This document shows, piece by piece, positions 35,611 through 46,362 of a DNA stretch of 64,000 nucleotides (positions are counted from its first letter, which is position 1; every line of letters begins with the position of its first letter). Under the pieces are notes generated by a model. It made no database searches. It worked only from the letters and a program-made list of their open reading frames with translations, and was not told where the DNA came from. The stretch spans positions 558,001-622,000 of the forward strand of contig CAWHIK010000010.1 in assembly GCA_963829485.1 (NCBI GenBank), written 5' to 3'. This DNA comes from JBGPQJ01 sp963829485 (GTDB taxonomy: Bacteria; Chloroflexota; Anaerolineae; Anaerolineales; Villigracilaceae). Both the position numbers and the translations under genes were made by a program.

Positions 35611-35671
35611 ATCCCAAAGTCGGTGAAATAATCCGTTATACTAGTGGGGATAACAAAACAAGGAATCGGTG

Positions 35672-37911
35672 ATGAACAAGACTGAGAACAGAATCCATAA
35701 TTTGGGAGTTTTGACCAGCGGCGGTGATTTGCAGGGAATGAATGCAGCGGTTCGCGCGGTGATCAGGGCGGCGATCAACGAAGGTCTGGAAGTGTACGCC
35801 ATCTACGAAGGCTACCAGGGGATGGTGGATGGGAAATCGAACATCCGCAAGATGAGCTGGGGCGATGTTGGAGGGATCCTTCATCAAGGCGGCACCATGA
35901 TTGGGTCTGCGCGGTCTGATGATTTTCGGACACGCGAAGGCCGGCGAAAAGCAGCGCTCAACCTTATCAAAAATGGAATTGACGCGTTGGTGGTCATCGG
36001 CGGTGATGGAAGCCTGACAGGTGCCAACATCTTCCGCCAGGAATGGGACGGATTGTTGTCGGAACTGGTTAAGGCGGGTGAGATTTCCAAGGAGACGGCA
36101 AAGGCCCATCCGCACCTTGCCATCGCCGGCCTTGTCGGTTCCATCGATAATGACATGTTCGGCACGGATATGACCATCGGCGCTGACACAGCCCTGCATC
36201 GGATCGTCGAGGCGGTGGATGCCATCACCAGCACAGCTGCCAGTCATCAGCGCAGCTTTGTCGTCGAGGTCATGGGACGCCATTGTGGTTACCTGGCTCT
36301 GATGGCGGGTCTGGCTACAGGCGCGAACTGGGTGTTGATCCCGGAAAGTCCGCCCGAAGAGGGCTGGGAGGATGCCTTATGCGACAAGATCAAAGCCGGG
36401 CGTGCGGGAGGACGGCGGCATAATATCGTCCTGGTTGCTGAAGGAGCAACAGATCGATTGGGGAATCCCATCAGCAGCGAGCATGTACGAAAGTTGTTGA
36501 CTGAACGCCTGGGAGAAGATACGCGCACGACGATCCTGGGCCATGTCCAACGAGGGGAGCACCCAGCGCGTTTGACCGAAATATGAGCACCATTTTGGGT
36601 TACTCAGCCGTTCAGGAACTAAAGAATTCCAGCGCCGACAGTACACCCAAATTGATCGGTATTCGCGGAAACCTTGTGGTCAGTTCGCCATTAATGGAAA
36701 ATGTCCAAAAGACCCAACAGGTGGCTGACCTGCTGAATGACCACAAGTACACCGAAGCCATGACCTTGAGAGGGCGGGGGTTCGTTGAATCCCACGCCAT
36801 CCTCAACACACTCCTCCGGGCACATCCTCAGACTCCGGAAAAAGGAACGAAACAACTTCGACTGGCGGTGATGCACGCCGGCGGACCGGCACCGGGTATG
36901 AACACGGCAGCCCGGGTCGCAGTCCGATTGGGGCTTGACCAGGGTCATGTCATGCTGGGGATTTACAATGGGATCAAAGGTCTGCTCGAGAATGAGATCC
37001 AGGAAATGAGCTGGATGAGCGTGCACGGCTGGGTGAACCGTGGCGGCGCTGAACTTGGAACCAGCCGGGATATGCCGATTGCAGGCGAACACGAAAAAAT
37101 CGCAGAACAATTCGCCCGTTATGGAATCGACGGCATGCTGATCATCGGTGGATGGTCCGGCTATCAACTCGCCTATGATCTTCACTCCATGCAGAAGGAC
37201 CATCCTTCTCTCCGGCATCCCATCGTGTGTGTCCCAGCGACGATAAACCATGACCTGCCCGGCACGGAAGTAACGATCGGTGCAGATACTGCCTTGAACA
37301 GCATTGTCTATGATGTGGACAAGGTCAAGGATTCCGCGGTGGCATCCCGCAGGTGCTATGTTGTTGAGGTGATGGGCCGCGACTGCGGCTATCTGGCCTT
37401 GATGGGCGGCATGGCTACCGGCGCGGAGCGTGTATACCTGCCCGAAGAGGGTATCACCCTCGATGATCTGAGGGCGGATGTCAATCGACTGGTGGATGGC
37501 TTCGAGCATGGCAAGCGGCTTGGATTGATCGTGCGCGGCGAGAGGGCGGACCCTTATTACACGACAGATTTTCTGGTGAGATTATTCGAGAAGGAAAGTC
37601 AGGACCTTTTTGATGTCCGTCGCTGTGTACTCGGACATACACAACAAGGCGGCAGACCATCTCCTTATGACCGAATTCAAGCGACCCGGTTGACGGCGCG
37701 TGCGCTCGCCTACTTGATCGAACAATCTTCGAGCGACCTCGCCCCCGCTGTCTGCATCGGACGGCAGGCAGGGCAGGTCCGTTTCACCAGTCTGTCTTAT
37801 TTTCCTGACCTGGTGGAGTTGCATGCCCAACGTCCTCGCGAACAGAACTGGCTCGATCTAAAAAAGGTGGCAAAAGCCGTCGCAGATCATATACCGGAAA
37901 ATGAGAAGTAA
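35672..37911 (+). CDS. pfkA: Two-domain (eukaryote-like) 6-phosphofructokinase, frameshifted at the domain junction
   Basis: Phosphofructokinase phosphorylates fructose 6-phosphate in glycolysis. The first half (GVLTSGGDLQGMNAAVRAV, GGDGSLTGAN, VGSIDNDMFGTDMTIGADTA, EVMGRHCGYLAL) keeps the catalytic aspartate. The second half (MHAGGPAPGMNTAARVAVR, TINHDLPGTEVTIGADTALN, EVMGRDCGYLALMGG) has N in place of that aspartate. Adding one G to GGGG at 36,554-36,557 joins the halves as HVQRGGAPSAFDRNMSTILGY, matching the PFK motif RGG-PSAFDR, so I read one gene of ~746 residues rather than two overlapping genes. The ATG at 35,672 follows AAGGA; TATACT at 35,637 is a possible -10. Confidence 0.85.
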
Positions 37912-37982
37912 TCCTTATTTAGTCCATTCCCGGTTGTTTGCGACCCGGATTAAAATCGACCATGGAATGATAAGGACGAAAA

Positions 37983-38618
37983 ATGTCAAAACGCATCGTT
38001 GTGGTGGCCGGTAACATCGGCGTTGGGAAGACATCGCTCACAGAACGGATCGGCGCCCGCCTAGGCTGGCGTACCGATTTTGAATCCGTGGCTGATAATC
38101 CATACCTGCCCGATTTCTATAAAAGCATGCACGATTGGTCGTTTCACCTGCAGGTCTATTTCCTGGGGCACCGCGCCCAGCAATACCTGGATTCGGCCAA
38201 CGATTCACGCTCGGCCATCCTGGATCGATCGATCTTTGAAGATTTCCATATCTTTACGCGAGCACTGAACTCTATGGGGAATATCTCCGAGAGGGATTAT
38301 TTAACCTACCGGCGGATCTACGACTTGGTCGTTGGCACGCTCCCTTCTCCGAACCTGCTGATTTATTTGCACGCGCCTGTGCCTGTCCTGATGGAACGTA
38401 TCCGCCGGAGGGCGCGCAACATCGAAACTGGCATTTCCGAATCGTACCTCAGCTCACTGGAATCCTATTACGACGAGTGGTTGAAAGCATTCGACTTATG
38501 CCCGGTCCTTACCATTCACACGGATAACCTCGATTATGTCCACCAGCCGAAAGCACTCAACCTTGTTATTGAACGTATCGAAGACAAGCTGGCAGGTAAG
38601 GAAGTAATGGAGTTATGA
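37983..38618 (+). CDS. Deoxynucleoside kinase
   Basis: Phosphorylates salvaged deoxynucleosides (dGK/dAK family). The 211 residues contain the P-loop GNIGVGKTSL at residues 10-19, the DRSIFEDFHIF motif, and the arginine-rich lid MERIRRRARNIE. The ATG follows ATAAGGA. That sequence and GGAATG before it can pair with TCCTTAT (37,912-37,918) and CATTCC (37,925-37,930), which could mask the binding site. Specificity cannot be told from sequence. Confidence 0.9.
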   Translation: MSKRIVVVAGNIGVGKTSLTERIGARLGWRTDFESVADNPYLPDFYKSMHDWSFHLQVYFLGHRAQQYLDSANDSRSAILDRSIFEDFHIFTRALNSMGNISERDYLTYRRIYDLVVGTLPSPNLLIYLHAPVPVLMERIRRRARNIETGISESYLSSLESYYDEWLKAFDLCPVLTIHTDNLDYVHQPKALNLVIERIEDKLAGKEVMEL

Positions 38619-38652
38619 TCGTATTGGTAGATTTAACGAATTGAGAGGTTAC

Positions 38653-39331
38653 GTGGTTTTTGACGAAGTAATGTCCGCTTTGGAAAAAGCAGGGACTGCG
38701 CAAAATCGTAAGATATACACCCGGCATGGAGCCCGGCAACCTATGTTTGGTGTATCTTTTGCTGTTTTACGGCGATCTGGCGAACAAGAACCGAAACAAT
38801 CATGAACTTGCGGTAAAACTCTGGAAGACCGGCAATTACGATGCCAGCCTGTTGGCTTGCCAGGTCGCTGATCCCTCACGGGTTGACGATGAGCTGGCTG
38901 AAGAGTGGGTGCGGGAAGTCTATAATTACGTTCTGTCGGGTGAATTCTCTCAACTGGTGGGCAAGTCTCCTCTTGCGCAGAAAAAAGGCGAGAAGTGGAT
39001 CAAATCCCGGGAGGAATACATCAGTCGTACAGGGTGGTTGATTTTGTCCTGGCTGGTTGAACACTCCACGCTGCCGGATGATTATTTCAGACCCTACATA
39101 GGAATGATCGAAACGAAAATTCACTCTAGCCCGAATTGCACACGCGATGCGATGAACACAGCCCTGATCAATATTGGTCTTCGTCCTGCCCTTACAAAAG
39201 AATGCCTGGCTGCAGCAAAGCGAATCGGTAAAGTGGATGTTGACCACGGCGAGACGGGCTGTAAAACCCCCGATGCAGGCGATTACATAGTCAGAACACT
39301 TGATTACCGAAAAAAGAAGAACAAGAAATAA
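38653..39331 (+). CDS. AlkD-like DNA alkylation repair protein (frameshifted)
   Basis: HEAT-repeat protein of the DNA alkylation repair family, relatives of which remove alkylated bases. From the GTG at 38,653 (AGAGG upstream) the sequence runs VFDEVMSALEKAG, QNRKIYTRHGARQPMFGVSFA; dropping one T from TTTT at 38,765-38,768 joins it to YGDLANKNRNNHELAVKLWKTG, the family pattern. The rest includes ARLL-like DASLLACQVADP and NIGLRPALTKECLAAAKRIGK. Repaired length is 225 residues. Without repair a start at 38,726 would lose the conserved N-terminal helices. Confidence 0.85.
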
Positions 39332-39361
39332 GGTATTAAAGGCTTGTCAAGCACTTAATGA

Positions 39362-39401
39362 CAGGAGACGGAGAACTATTCCCGTCCCTGGTTTGTTTTT
39401 T
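39362..39401 (+). terminator. Rho-independent terminator after the AlkD-like gene
   Basis: CAGGAGACGG (39,362-39,371) pairs with CCGTCCCTG (39,382-39,390) with one bulged A, followed by GTTTGTTTTTT. It lies 30 bases after the stop. Confidence 0.85.
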
Positions 39402-39438
39402 AAGAATGTAATTACGCCCAATATTGAAACTTGAAAAG

Positions 39439-39894
39439 ATGATAAATATTCAGATCAATGAGTATGACGAAAGTTTGTTTACCCCTGTCACGTTGTTGTG
39501 GCGGCGGGCACGCGAAGTCTCCCTGCCTGATTTCCAACGGCTGAAAGGGCATCCATTCGATGAGGATCAGGTCTATTTTAAGGACCACATCCTAGTTCAA
39601 GATTCAGTTTGGGTTGCTGGAGAAAACTCTCGGCTCGCCGGTTTCATCGCCATCCGGAACGACCTGATCGACCTGCTTTATGTTGACCCCGAATATTGGA
39701 GAAAAGGAGTTGGGCAGTCGCTCCTCGGTCATGCACGCAGGCTCTCTCCAAATCACTTATGGCTGTTCACCTTGCAAATCAACCATAACGCAAGGGTGTT
39801 TTATCAAAAAAATGGATTTACTGCTCAACGATTTGGCGTAAGCCCACCCCCGGAATCCGAGCCGGATGTCGAGTATCATTGGTATTCTTCATAG
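39439..39894 (+). CDS. GNAT-family N-acetyltransferase
   Basis: A 151-residue acyltransferase. The acetyl-CoA motif is YWRKGVGQSLLGHARRL, preceded by beta strand LIDLLYVDPE and followed by NHNARVFYQKNGFTAQRFG. Substrate unknown. The ATG at 39,439 is chosen over a TTG 15 bases upstream; neither has a strong binding site. It stands alone between a terminator and alr. Confidence 0.82.
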   Translation: MINIQINEYDESLFTPVTLLWRRAREVSLPDFQRLKGHPFDEDQVYFKDHILVQDSVWVAGENSRLAGFIAIRNDLIDLLYVDPEYWRKGVGQSLLGHARRLSPNHLWLFTLQINHNARVFYQKNGFTAQRFGVSPPPESEPDVEYHWYSS

Positions 39895-39965
39895 CACCGA
39901 AGAATTTGGTGAGAGATTTCCAATATTAGCAGTTATCGTAAATCAACTCTGATAAAATTCAACCA

Positions 39966-41127
39966 ATGTCAACACATCGTAAGGATCTTCCTCGTTTAGA
40001 AATTCTCCGGCCGACGCATGCGGTCATCAATCTCACTCAGCTGAAAAAAAATGTTCAGGCAATACGCGCGGCAGTAAGCCCGGCTCGAGTTCTGGTCATG
40101 CTCAAAGCCAATGCGTATGGACACGGAGTGACTGGAGTCGCACCTTTTATTGAACCTTACGTTGATTACATCGGTGTTGCTCTTCTTGAGGAAGGAGTTT
40201 ACCTTCGGGAATTGGGAATCACCAAGCCGATCCTTGTTGCGGGAGGGGTTCTCCCTGAACAGGTGCCATACTTCTTAAAATACAACCTTACGATGACAGC
40301 GTCCTCACCTGAACACCTTACTCTGGCAACATCGGCAGCCAGGGATTTCAAACCATCCCCTGAAGGTCCATTTGAAAATCGATACAGGTATGGAACGGGT
40401 GGGGGTTCGCTATTATGAAGCAGTACCGTTTTTGGAAGAATCTCTAAAAGTTAAGAATGTTGATATTGAAGGGATTTATACTCACTTTTCGAATTCTGAA
40501 GCTACAGACCTGGTCGAAGCCCGGCAGCAATTGGATCGATTCATCGAGGTCCTGGGTTTTTATGAGAAGCGGAGTTTGCCAAAGCCCAGGATTTGCCATG
40601 CGGCCAATTCAGCTGCTGTGTGCAATTTCCCGGAAAGTTATTTGGACATGGTTCGTCCGGGGATCATGTTTTATGGTGTTTATCCCGATAAGGATGTCAA
40701 ACGCGAGATTCCTGTCCGCCCGGTAATCACCTGGAAATCCCGGGTATCCTATTCCAAAATTACAAGAGCCGGGCAATCAGTTAGCTACAGTTCGTTATGG
40801 AAAAGCGACCATCCTGTTAGAATTGTTACAGTTCCATGCGGATATGCAGATGGGTATTTTCGCCGGATGACCAATAATGCCAGGGTCGTGGTAAATGGGA
40901 AGAAATACCCTCAGGTTGGAAGGATTTGCATGGACCAGTTTATGGTCAATTTGGAAGATTTAGAGGCAAAAACTGGCGACGAAGTGATCCTGTTGGGCAG
41001 ATCCGATTCGGGCGAGACCATCCTGGTCGAGGACTTGGCTGAATGGGCTGGTACGAATGCTTACGAAGTCCTGACCAATATCCATGAACGGGTCCCAAGA
41101 GTATATGTCGAAGAAGATGAACAATAA
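39966..41127 (+). CDS. alr: Alanine racemase (frameshifted)
   Basis: PLP enzyme that makes D-alanine for peptidoglycan. The PLP lysine is in VLVMLKANAYGHGV and the second catalytic residue in CGYADGYFRRM. Other motifs are LKIDTGMERVGVR and QVGRICMDQFMV. The frame breaks at CCCC 40,357-40,360; dropping one C gives KPSLKVHLKIDTGM. Repaired length is 386 residues, normal for the family. The first ~15 residues are poorly conserved. Confidence 0.93.
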
Positions 41128-41170
41128 TTAACTCAAGGTAAATTCCTATCGAATCCACCCAGGAGAAAAA

Positions 41171-41725
41171 GTGCAAAAGTTTCGAGATTACATCCTGTTA
41201 TTCGTGATAGCTGGCGGCGTGGTCGCATTGGACCAATTCACCAAAATGCTGGTGAGAACCCACATCGCCTTTGCCGGTATGTGGTTGCCAGCGTCCCTGG
41301 AATCATTGCTTCCGTATATGCGTATCGTCAATTGGCATAATTCGGGAGCTGCGTTTGGTCTTTTTCAAAATGGAAATATGATTCTCATGGTTCTGGCATT
41401 TATTGTGATCGGCGTGATCATCTATTATTACCCGCGAGTATCACCCGAAGATTGGTGGCTAAAATTAGCGCTGGGGCTCCAGTTAGGCGGAGCGTTGGGC
41501 AACCTGATTGACAGGTTGAGATTTGGTCATGTTACAGATTTCATCTCGGTCTTTTCCTTCCCCGTATTTAATGTGGCCGACTCGGCAATTACCATCGGAA
41601 CGTGCATCCTGCTGCTCGGCGTTTACCTTAAGGAGCGAAAGATCAATAAGAATTCGAAACAAAGCCCGATTCTTACGGATGAGCCGGCATCGCTCTCCCA
41701 ATCAGGGGACACGAAGAGTGAGTGA
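41171..41725 (+). CDS. lspA: Lipoprotein signal peptidase
   Basis: LspA cleaves the signal peptide of diacylated prolipoproteins in the membrane. The 184 residues have four membrane helices and both catalytic aspartates, in GNLIDRLRFG and FNVADSAITIG, plus the NSGAAFG motif. The GTG start follows CAGGAGA. The C-terminal tail is about 30 hydrophilic residues longer than usual and overlaps rluD by 8 bases. Its natural partner lgt is at 55,690. Confidence 0.94.
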   Translation: MQKFRDYILLFVIAGGVVALDQFTKMLVRTHIAFAGMWLPASLESLLPYMRIVNWHNSGAAFGLFQNGNMILMVLAFIVIGVIIYYYPRVSPEDWWLKLALGLQLGGALGNLIDRLRFGHVTDFISVFSFPVFNVADSAITIGTCILLLGVYLKERKINKNSKQSPILTDEPASLSQSGDTKSE

Positions 41726-42648
41726 TCGTGTGGAGTTTTTTCAATTTAATAAGGACCAGCCTGAACGACTCGACCGGTTTCTGGTAAGCTGCCTGCCTGA
41801 GTTTTCACGCTCCCGGCTTCAGGGTCTTATCGCAGACGGCTTTGTTGAAGTAAATGGCAAAACCGCAGTAAAAGGCGGGCAGCCGCTCGAAGGCAACGGG
41901 GAAGTTGTCGTTCGCATTCCGCCTCCAGTTCCGAGCAAATTGGAGGGTGAGAGCATTCCTCTCGATATCATATTTGAAAACGACGACCTAATGGTGGTGA
42001 ACAAACCTGCTGGTATGGTCGTTCATCCCGCAGCCGGGCATGATTCTGGGAACCCTTGTTCATGCTGTGTTGGGATATGATCCGGATTTGGAGGGGGTGG
42101 GAGGGGTGGAGCGTCCTGGCGTTGTCCATCGCCTCGACAAGGATACGTCAGGTCTGATCCTGTTGGCGAAAAACGATCGGTCGCACCACTGGCTTCAGGA
42201 TCAATTCCGCACACGTAAAGTGGATAAGAGTTACATGGCGCTGGTGGACGGGCATCCTCCGACCCCAACAGGCCGGGTGGAAGCATCGATCGGCCGCGAT
42301 CCCAGCCATCGAAAAAAGATGGCCATCGTCTCTGCTTCAAAGGGCAGGGAAGCGATCAGCGAGTATAAAACCCTGGAGACTTTTCCAAACCACACGCTAT
42401 TGGAGTTTCACCCGCTAACAGGCCGAACTCATCAGATCCGGTTGCACTGTTTATTCCTGGGTTGCCCGATCGTTGGGGATGAAATTTATGGAAACAGACG
42501 ACAGTCTTTAGAAGTTAGCCGGCAGTTCCTTCATGCCTTTCAATTAAGAATAATATTGCCGGGGGAGAAAAAGTCCAAGACCTTCGAAGCGCCGCTGCCA
42601 GGCGATCTTGTTGATGTGCTCGAACAATTGCGTAAAGGTCAGGTTTAG
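41718..42648 (+). CDS. rluD: 23S rRNA pseudouridine synthase, RluD family (frameshifted)
   Basis: Pseudouridylates 23S rRNA. An N-terminal S4 domain (RLDRFLVSCLPEFSRSRLQGLI) precedes the RluA-type catalytic domain with the aspartate in GVVHRLDKDTSGLIL and the end motif HPLTGRTHQIRLH. The frame breaks at GGG 42,048-42,050; dropping one G gives HDSGTLVHAVLGYDPD. Repaired length is 309 residues. The GTG at 41,718 gives a start overlapping lspA. Exact target (RluD versus RluC type) is inferred only from similarity. Confidence 0.9.
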
Positions 42649-42673
42649 TGATTTCCAGGGTTAATCCACTGCA

Positions 42674-44275
42674 TTAACTCTGACTGCTCTGGTCTTCTCT
42701 TCTTCTCAGCGGGATTGTTGCTTCCCAATACTTTTCATCAGGTTCCACTTGATTGCGGCCTCGTTCCTTGGCGACGTATAACCTTTTGTCAGCGATGTCA
42801 ATCAATTTGAAAACGTCATCGGTCTCCAGGGGGAAAATCGCGATTCCCTGGCTTACTGTAGGCGCTGGAACCCTTCCCTTCTCTTGATGATTTAATTTCA
42901 TATCAGCCATGGTGGCCTGGATGCGGCGGGCGACCATCAATGCCTGCTGGCCGCTTGCACCGGGAAGAGCAACGGCGAATTCCTCTCCACCCCAGCGACC
43001 GATAAAATCCGTGTTCTTTATGTGCGAGCGGATGGTGCTGACGAGAGTTTGCAGCACCGTGTCTCCGAAGAGGTGGCCATAGGTATCGTTGTATTGCTTG
43101 AAAAAATCCACATCGAGCATGATGATACTCATCGGAGCCTGGCTGGTCCTTCGGTGCTCCGCATTCTTCTCCAGCATTTTTATGAAAAAACCGTGATTAT
43201 ACACATTCGTGAGGCTGTCCAATTGGGATTGGATTTCAACTTCAGCATGGTGGTGGGCATTGTCTAGGGCAAATGCCGCTTGTTGGGCAAGGTTTTCTAG
43301 GAGTTGCATATCCATCCGGTCAAAGGCATTTGGATTGTAAGAAGCGACGCCTATGACACCCTTGTAATTGGATGTGTGGATGGGCACTCCCATCCAGGAG
43401 AGACTGGTCCTGTTCTTCCCAATTAATCTGACCTGGATCCCCTCAAGATTGGGTTCCTCCCTCAGGTCAGGGAGAAAAAGCGGTTGTTCATTGCGGATCA
43501 CCCATCCGCTCAATGTGCCGGCGAGGGGTACCCGTTCGGGGGCGAAATATTCCCCGTCGTCATAAACAAGATCAAGTTTAAGATAATCATTACCGTCACA
43601 CAAACCGACCCAATACGTATCCGCATCCATGGAGTTTTGAATGGCTGCACTCAGCAGACTTATCACTTGTTCGCTTTCGATCGAAGATGCGATTTTTCGC
43701 GCAAACTCATTGATCTCAGCCATCCTATGGATTCGTCTGGATAAAATGTCGGAGGACCTGATATAGGTTTCGGAGACGGCCACAGAAATGACTGGCAGTC
43801 CCAGGGCTTGCAGCAGGAATGACCAATTGAAGTATTCTCTGGATAACGATGCCAACGACATCAGGGTCACTATCCCGATCATCAGGTAGGTCGGTCCTCG
43901 GTCATTGCCATTTATTACAGCAATCACAATTACAGAGAGGAGGCAAAGGATATAGAAAATGCTAAAGACATCCCGGGGTATAAAAATGGCAATTAATCCC
44001 AGCCCCACACCGGTGATGATGGCGATCACCCATTTTAGCTTTTCGAGTTGGTTGGTCTTTGGCAGAATTAAGTAATAAAGAATGAATGCTGAGATAATTC
44101 CCAGACAGCCGATTATAAATAGTACTTTCTCATTGAAATCGTTTTCAAGAATAAATAAGGCGCTGTAGATCGCGAGAACCAATAGGAAAACGACTGCAGT
44201 GACGAGCACCGGCAACACCAGGCGCTGCTGATCCTGAGCAGTTGTTCCTTTGGGTGGCAATTTATCAGATTTCAT
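42674..44275 (-). CDS. Membrane GAF-GGDEF diguanylate cyclase
   Basis: A 533-residue protein with about five or six N-terminal membrane helices, a GAF domain (~residues 195-350) and a GGDEF domain with the active motif GGEEF. The position of the inhibitory RxxD site reads KNTD, so product inhibition is probably weak or absent, unlike the cyclase at 23,216. Its ATG overlaps the stop of the upstream HD-GYP gene by 4 bases, so synthesis and breakdown of c-di-GMP are encoded as a coupled pair. Confidence 0.9.
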   Translation of the reverse strand: MKSDKLPPKGTTAQDQQRLVLPVLVTAVVFLLVLAIYSALFILENDFNEKVLFIIGCLGIISAFILYYLILPKTNQLEKLKWVIAIITGVGLGLIAIFIPRDVFSIFYILCLLSVIVIAVINGNDRGPTYLMIGIVTLMSLASLSREYFNWSFLLQALGLPVISVAVSETYIRSSDILSRRIHRMAEINEFARKIASSIESEQVISLLSAAIQNSMDADTYWVGLCDGNDYLKLDLVYDDGEYFAPERVPLAGTLSGWVIRNEQPLFLPDLREEPNLEGIQVRLIGKNRTSLSWMGVPIHTSNYKGVIGVASYNPNAFDRMDMQLLENLAQQAAFALDNAHHHAEVEIQSQLDSLTNVYNHGFFIKMLEKNAEHRRTSQAPMSIIMLDVDFFKQYNDTYGHLFGDTVLQTLVSTIRSHIKNTDFIGRWGGEEFAVALPGASGQQALMVARRIQATMADMKLNHQEKGRVPAPTVSQGIAIFPLETDDVFKLIDIADKRLYVAKERGRNQVEPDEKYWEATIPLRRREDQSSQS

Positions 44276-46362
44276 TGATCCAGATACTGATCCATCTCGC
44301 CGTTTGCGGCAAGCCTTTCCAGGGCGTCGACAATCGTTGGGTCAAACTCAATGCCAGCCTGATCCCGAATATGTTTTATGGCCTCGTTAATTGTAACCCG
44401 TTGACGATAAGGGCGGGTGCTTGTTAGTGCATCAAAAACGTCTGCGACGGCGAAAACCCGGGCTTCTAAAGGAATAGCTTCAGCTTTCATTCCAACGGGG
44501 TATCCGCTGCCGTCCCACCTCTCCTGGTGGTATCGAATCACTGGAATGGCATCCTGAAGGAAGGGAATCCCTTCGATCATTCTGGCACCAATGTCGGGAT
44601 GTTCCCGCATTGCCAGCCATTCCTCCTTGTTAAGTTTACCGGGTTTTAGAAGAATATCGTCGCTGATGGCAATTTTCCCTATATCGTGTAGCAATGCGCC
44701 TCGTTCCAAAGACTTGAGTTGATCGGCAGGAAGGCCAAGTTGTTTTCCCAAGTGGCAGGTTAGTTTACTCACGCGAACGCAATGTCCCTCTGTCTCTTTA
44801 TCCCGGGCATCCACAGCGGTAGAAAGAGCGATGAGAGTCTGATCGTAGGTTGTTTCCAACTCGCGAAAAGCAACCTGGATCTGTTCGCGCTGCTGCTGGG
44901 TTTCAACGAGGAGAATCCCACGTTCCAGGGCAAGAGCAGCCTGATTCGCCAACGTGCGGAGGTCATCCGAATACCTTTGATTGGTCCAAATCGTTTCAGG
45001 AAGCGTCAACCATAAAACACCGTACTGACGCTGAGGCGTGGCGAGAGGAAGGCAGACCGTGGCCAATTGGTCCTTTATCTCAGCGATGGCGTGGTTTTGA
45101 ATAAGCGCTTTCTTTATTAATCCAGTTGGCTGTTTTAGCCATCTGTGCAAACCGTCAGCATCAATTTGAACCTGTGCTTCAATTTCCTTATTCGGATTAA
45201 AAAGGACAATCCCGGCGATTTTTGCATATCCAAAACGATAAGCTGCTTCAGCGACCGACGCAGCGGCATCGTCGAGGCTTTCGGTCTTTAAAATCGCGTT
45301 GCTGAGATCATAAAGTCGCGTGGTGGTGTTGAATGCAGTACTTAATTGCTGATAAAGCCATGTCATCTCGATGGAGGCTGTAGCCTGGTTGCTGATTAAT
45401 GTAGCAAGAGATTCGTCCTCTTCAGAAAAGTAAACCCCTCCTTGTTTTCCAAACGCCAGAATTGTGCCGATCTTTTGTCCACGCATTTTTAACGGGAATC
45501 CCAGAAAGCCGCGAAGGTTGACGTTGTCCAGATTAATCGAAGGTTCCAGTTTTCTTATATCATGCATACGATGAACGCGTAACGCATTTACAACCGTTTG
45601 AATAATGATGTTTGATTCCGGGTTAACCGTAAGGAAGTTCATCAACTTAGGCGCATAACCAGCCACCGCTGTTCGATTAAAAATCCGTGATTGGTCCATT
45701 AACGCAACGAACACAAATCGAGCCGCAAGTGTTTGCTGAACCATTGATGCAATTTCCTGGATTACAACATCGGTCTCGAGGGTGGTCGTTAAATTGATGC
45801 CAGCCCGGATTAACTCCTTCAATCGGTCGTCGTAACTACTTCGGCTCCATGACGATAAGATCATCGATCCGATGGATTCAAACGCTTCGATATCCATGAT
45901 GTTAAATGCGTTAGCCTGATCTAAATCGACGACCAGCATCCCTTTAATTAATCCCTGATGGAGCAGAGGAATTACGGCTTCTGAAGGGAATCGCTGATCA
46001 TTTAATGGGATGAAATCAGAATCAAGACGGGTATCAGGAGCATACTGAGTTTTTTTCAATCGGGCGGCGCGACCGATCAGTCCCTTCTGCATGGGCTGCC
46101 TGTATTCCGGGGGGACAAGCCCCGGAATTTTTCCGGCAGATGCCATCGAGACGAATTCATGACGCGGATAGTCATAAATAAAAACAGTAACCAGATCCAA
46201 ATTCAAAGAGCGTTGAATCGCATTGGCTGTTAACTGTGCAACGACAGGAGGGTCAAGTATAGGCTTTAGCAGTATTTCTAGATCATTCAACAAGGTCAGG
46301 AGGTTCAACTGGTGCCTGTCCTTGTTGAGCTCTGAATTAATGGATGACAAATCTTCATCCAT
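44272..46362 (-). CDS. GAF-HD-GYP c-di-GMP phosphodiesterase
   Basis: About 696 residues. A short N-terminal helix is followed by three GAF-like domains (~residues 30-180, 190-340 and 350-490) and an HD-GYP domain with HDIGKIAISDDILLKPGKL, HPDIGARM and HQERWDGSGYP, all metal and substrate motifs intact. It should hydrolyse c-di-GMP. The ATG at 46,362 is used; GTG at 46,377 is an alternative. The frame is open up to 46,404 and could be joined to the upstream membrane gene by removing one base, so this may be one protein with a membrane sensor. Confidence 0.88.
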   Translation of the reverse strand: MDEDLSSINSELNKDRHQLNLLTLLNDLEILLKPILDPPVVAQLTANAIQRSLNLDLVTVFIYDYPRHEFVSMASAGKIPGLVPPEYRQPMQKGLIGRAARLKKTQYAPDTRLDSDFIPLNDQRFPSEAVIPLLHQGLIKGMLVVDLDQANAFNIMDIEAFESIGSMILSSWSRSSYDDRLKELIRAGINLTTTLETDVVIQEIASMVQQTLAARFVFVALMDQSRIFNRTAVAGYAPKLMNFLTVNPESNIIIQTVVNALRVHRMHDIRKLEPSINLDNVNLRGFLGFPLKMRGQKIGTILAFGKQGGVYFSEEDESLATLISNQATASIEMTWLYQQLSTAFNTTTRLYDLSNAILKTESLDDAAASVAEAAYRFGYAKIAGIVLFNPNKEIEAQVQIDADGLHRWLKQPTGLIKKALIQNHAIAEIKDQLATVCLPLATPQRQYGVLWLTLPETIWTNQRYSDDLRTLANQAALALERGILLVETQQQREQIQVAFRELETTYDQTLIALSTAVDARDKETEGHCVRVSKLTCHLGKQLGLPADQLKSLERGALLHDIGKIAISDDILLKPGKLNKEEWLAMREHPDIGARMIEGIPFLQDAIPVIRYHQERWDGSGYPVGMKAEAIPLEARVFAVADVFDALTSTRPYRQRVTINEAIKHIRDQAGIEFDPTIVDALERLAANGEMDQYLDQ

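Noticed and set aside
36583..37911. The second PFK half as a separate gene overlapping the first by ATGA
   Set aside because: The overlap looks like translational coupling, but the residues on both sides form the continuous PFK motif RGG-PSAFDR-MSTILG if one G is added to a GGGG run; a split there would remove the end of domain one.
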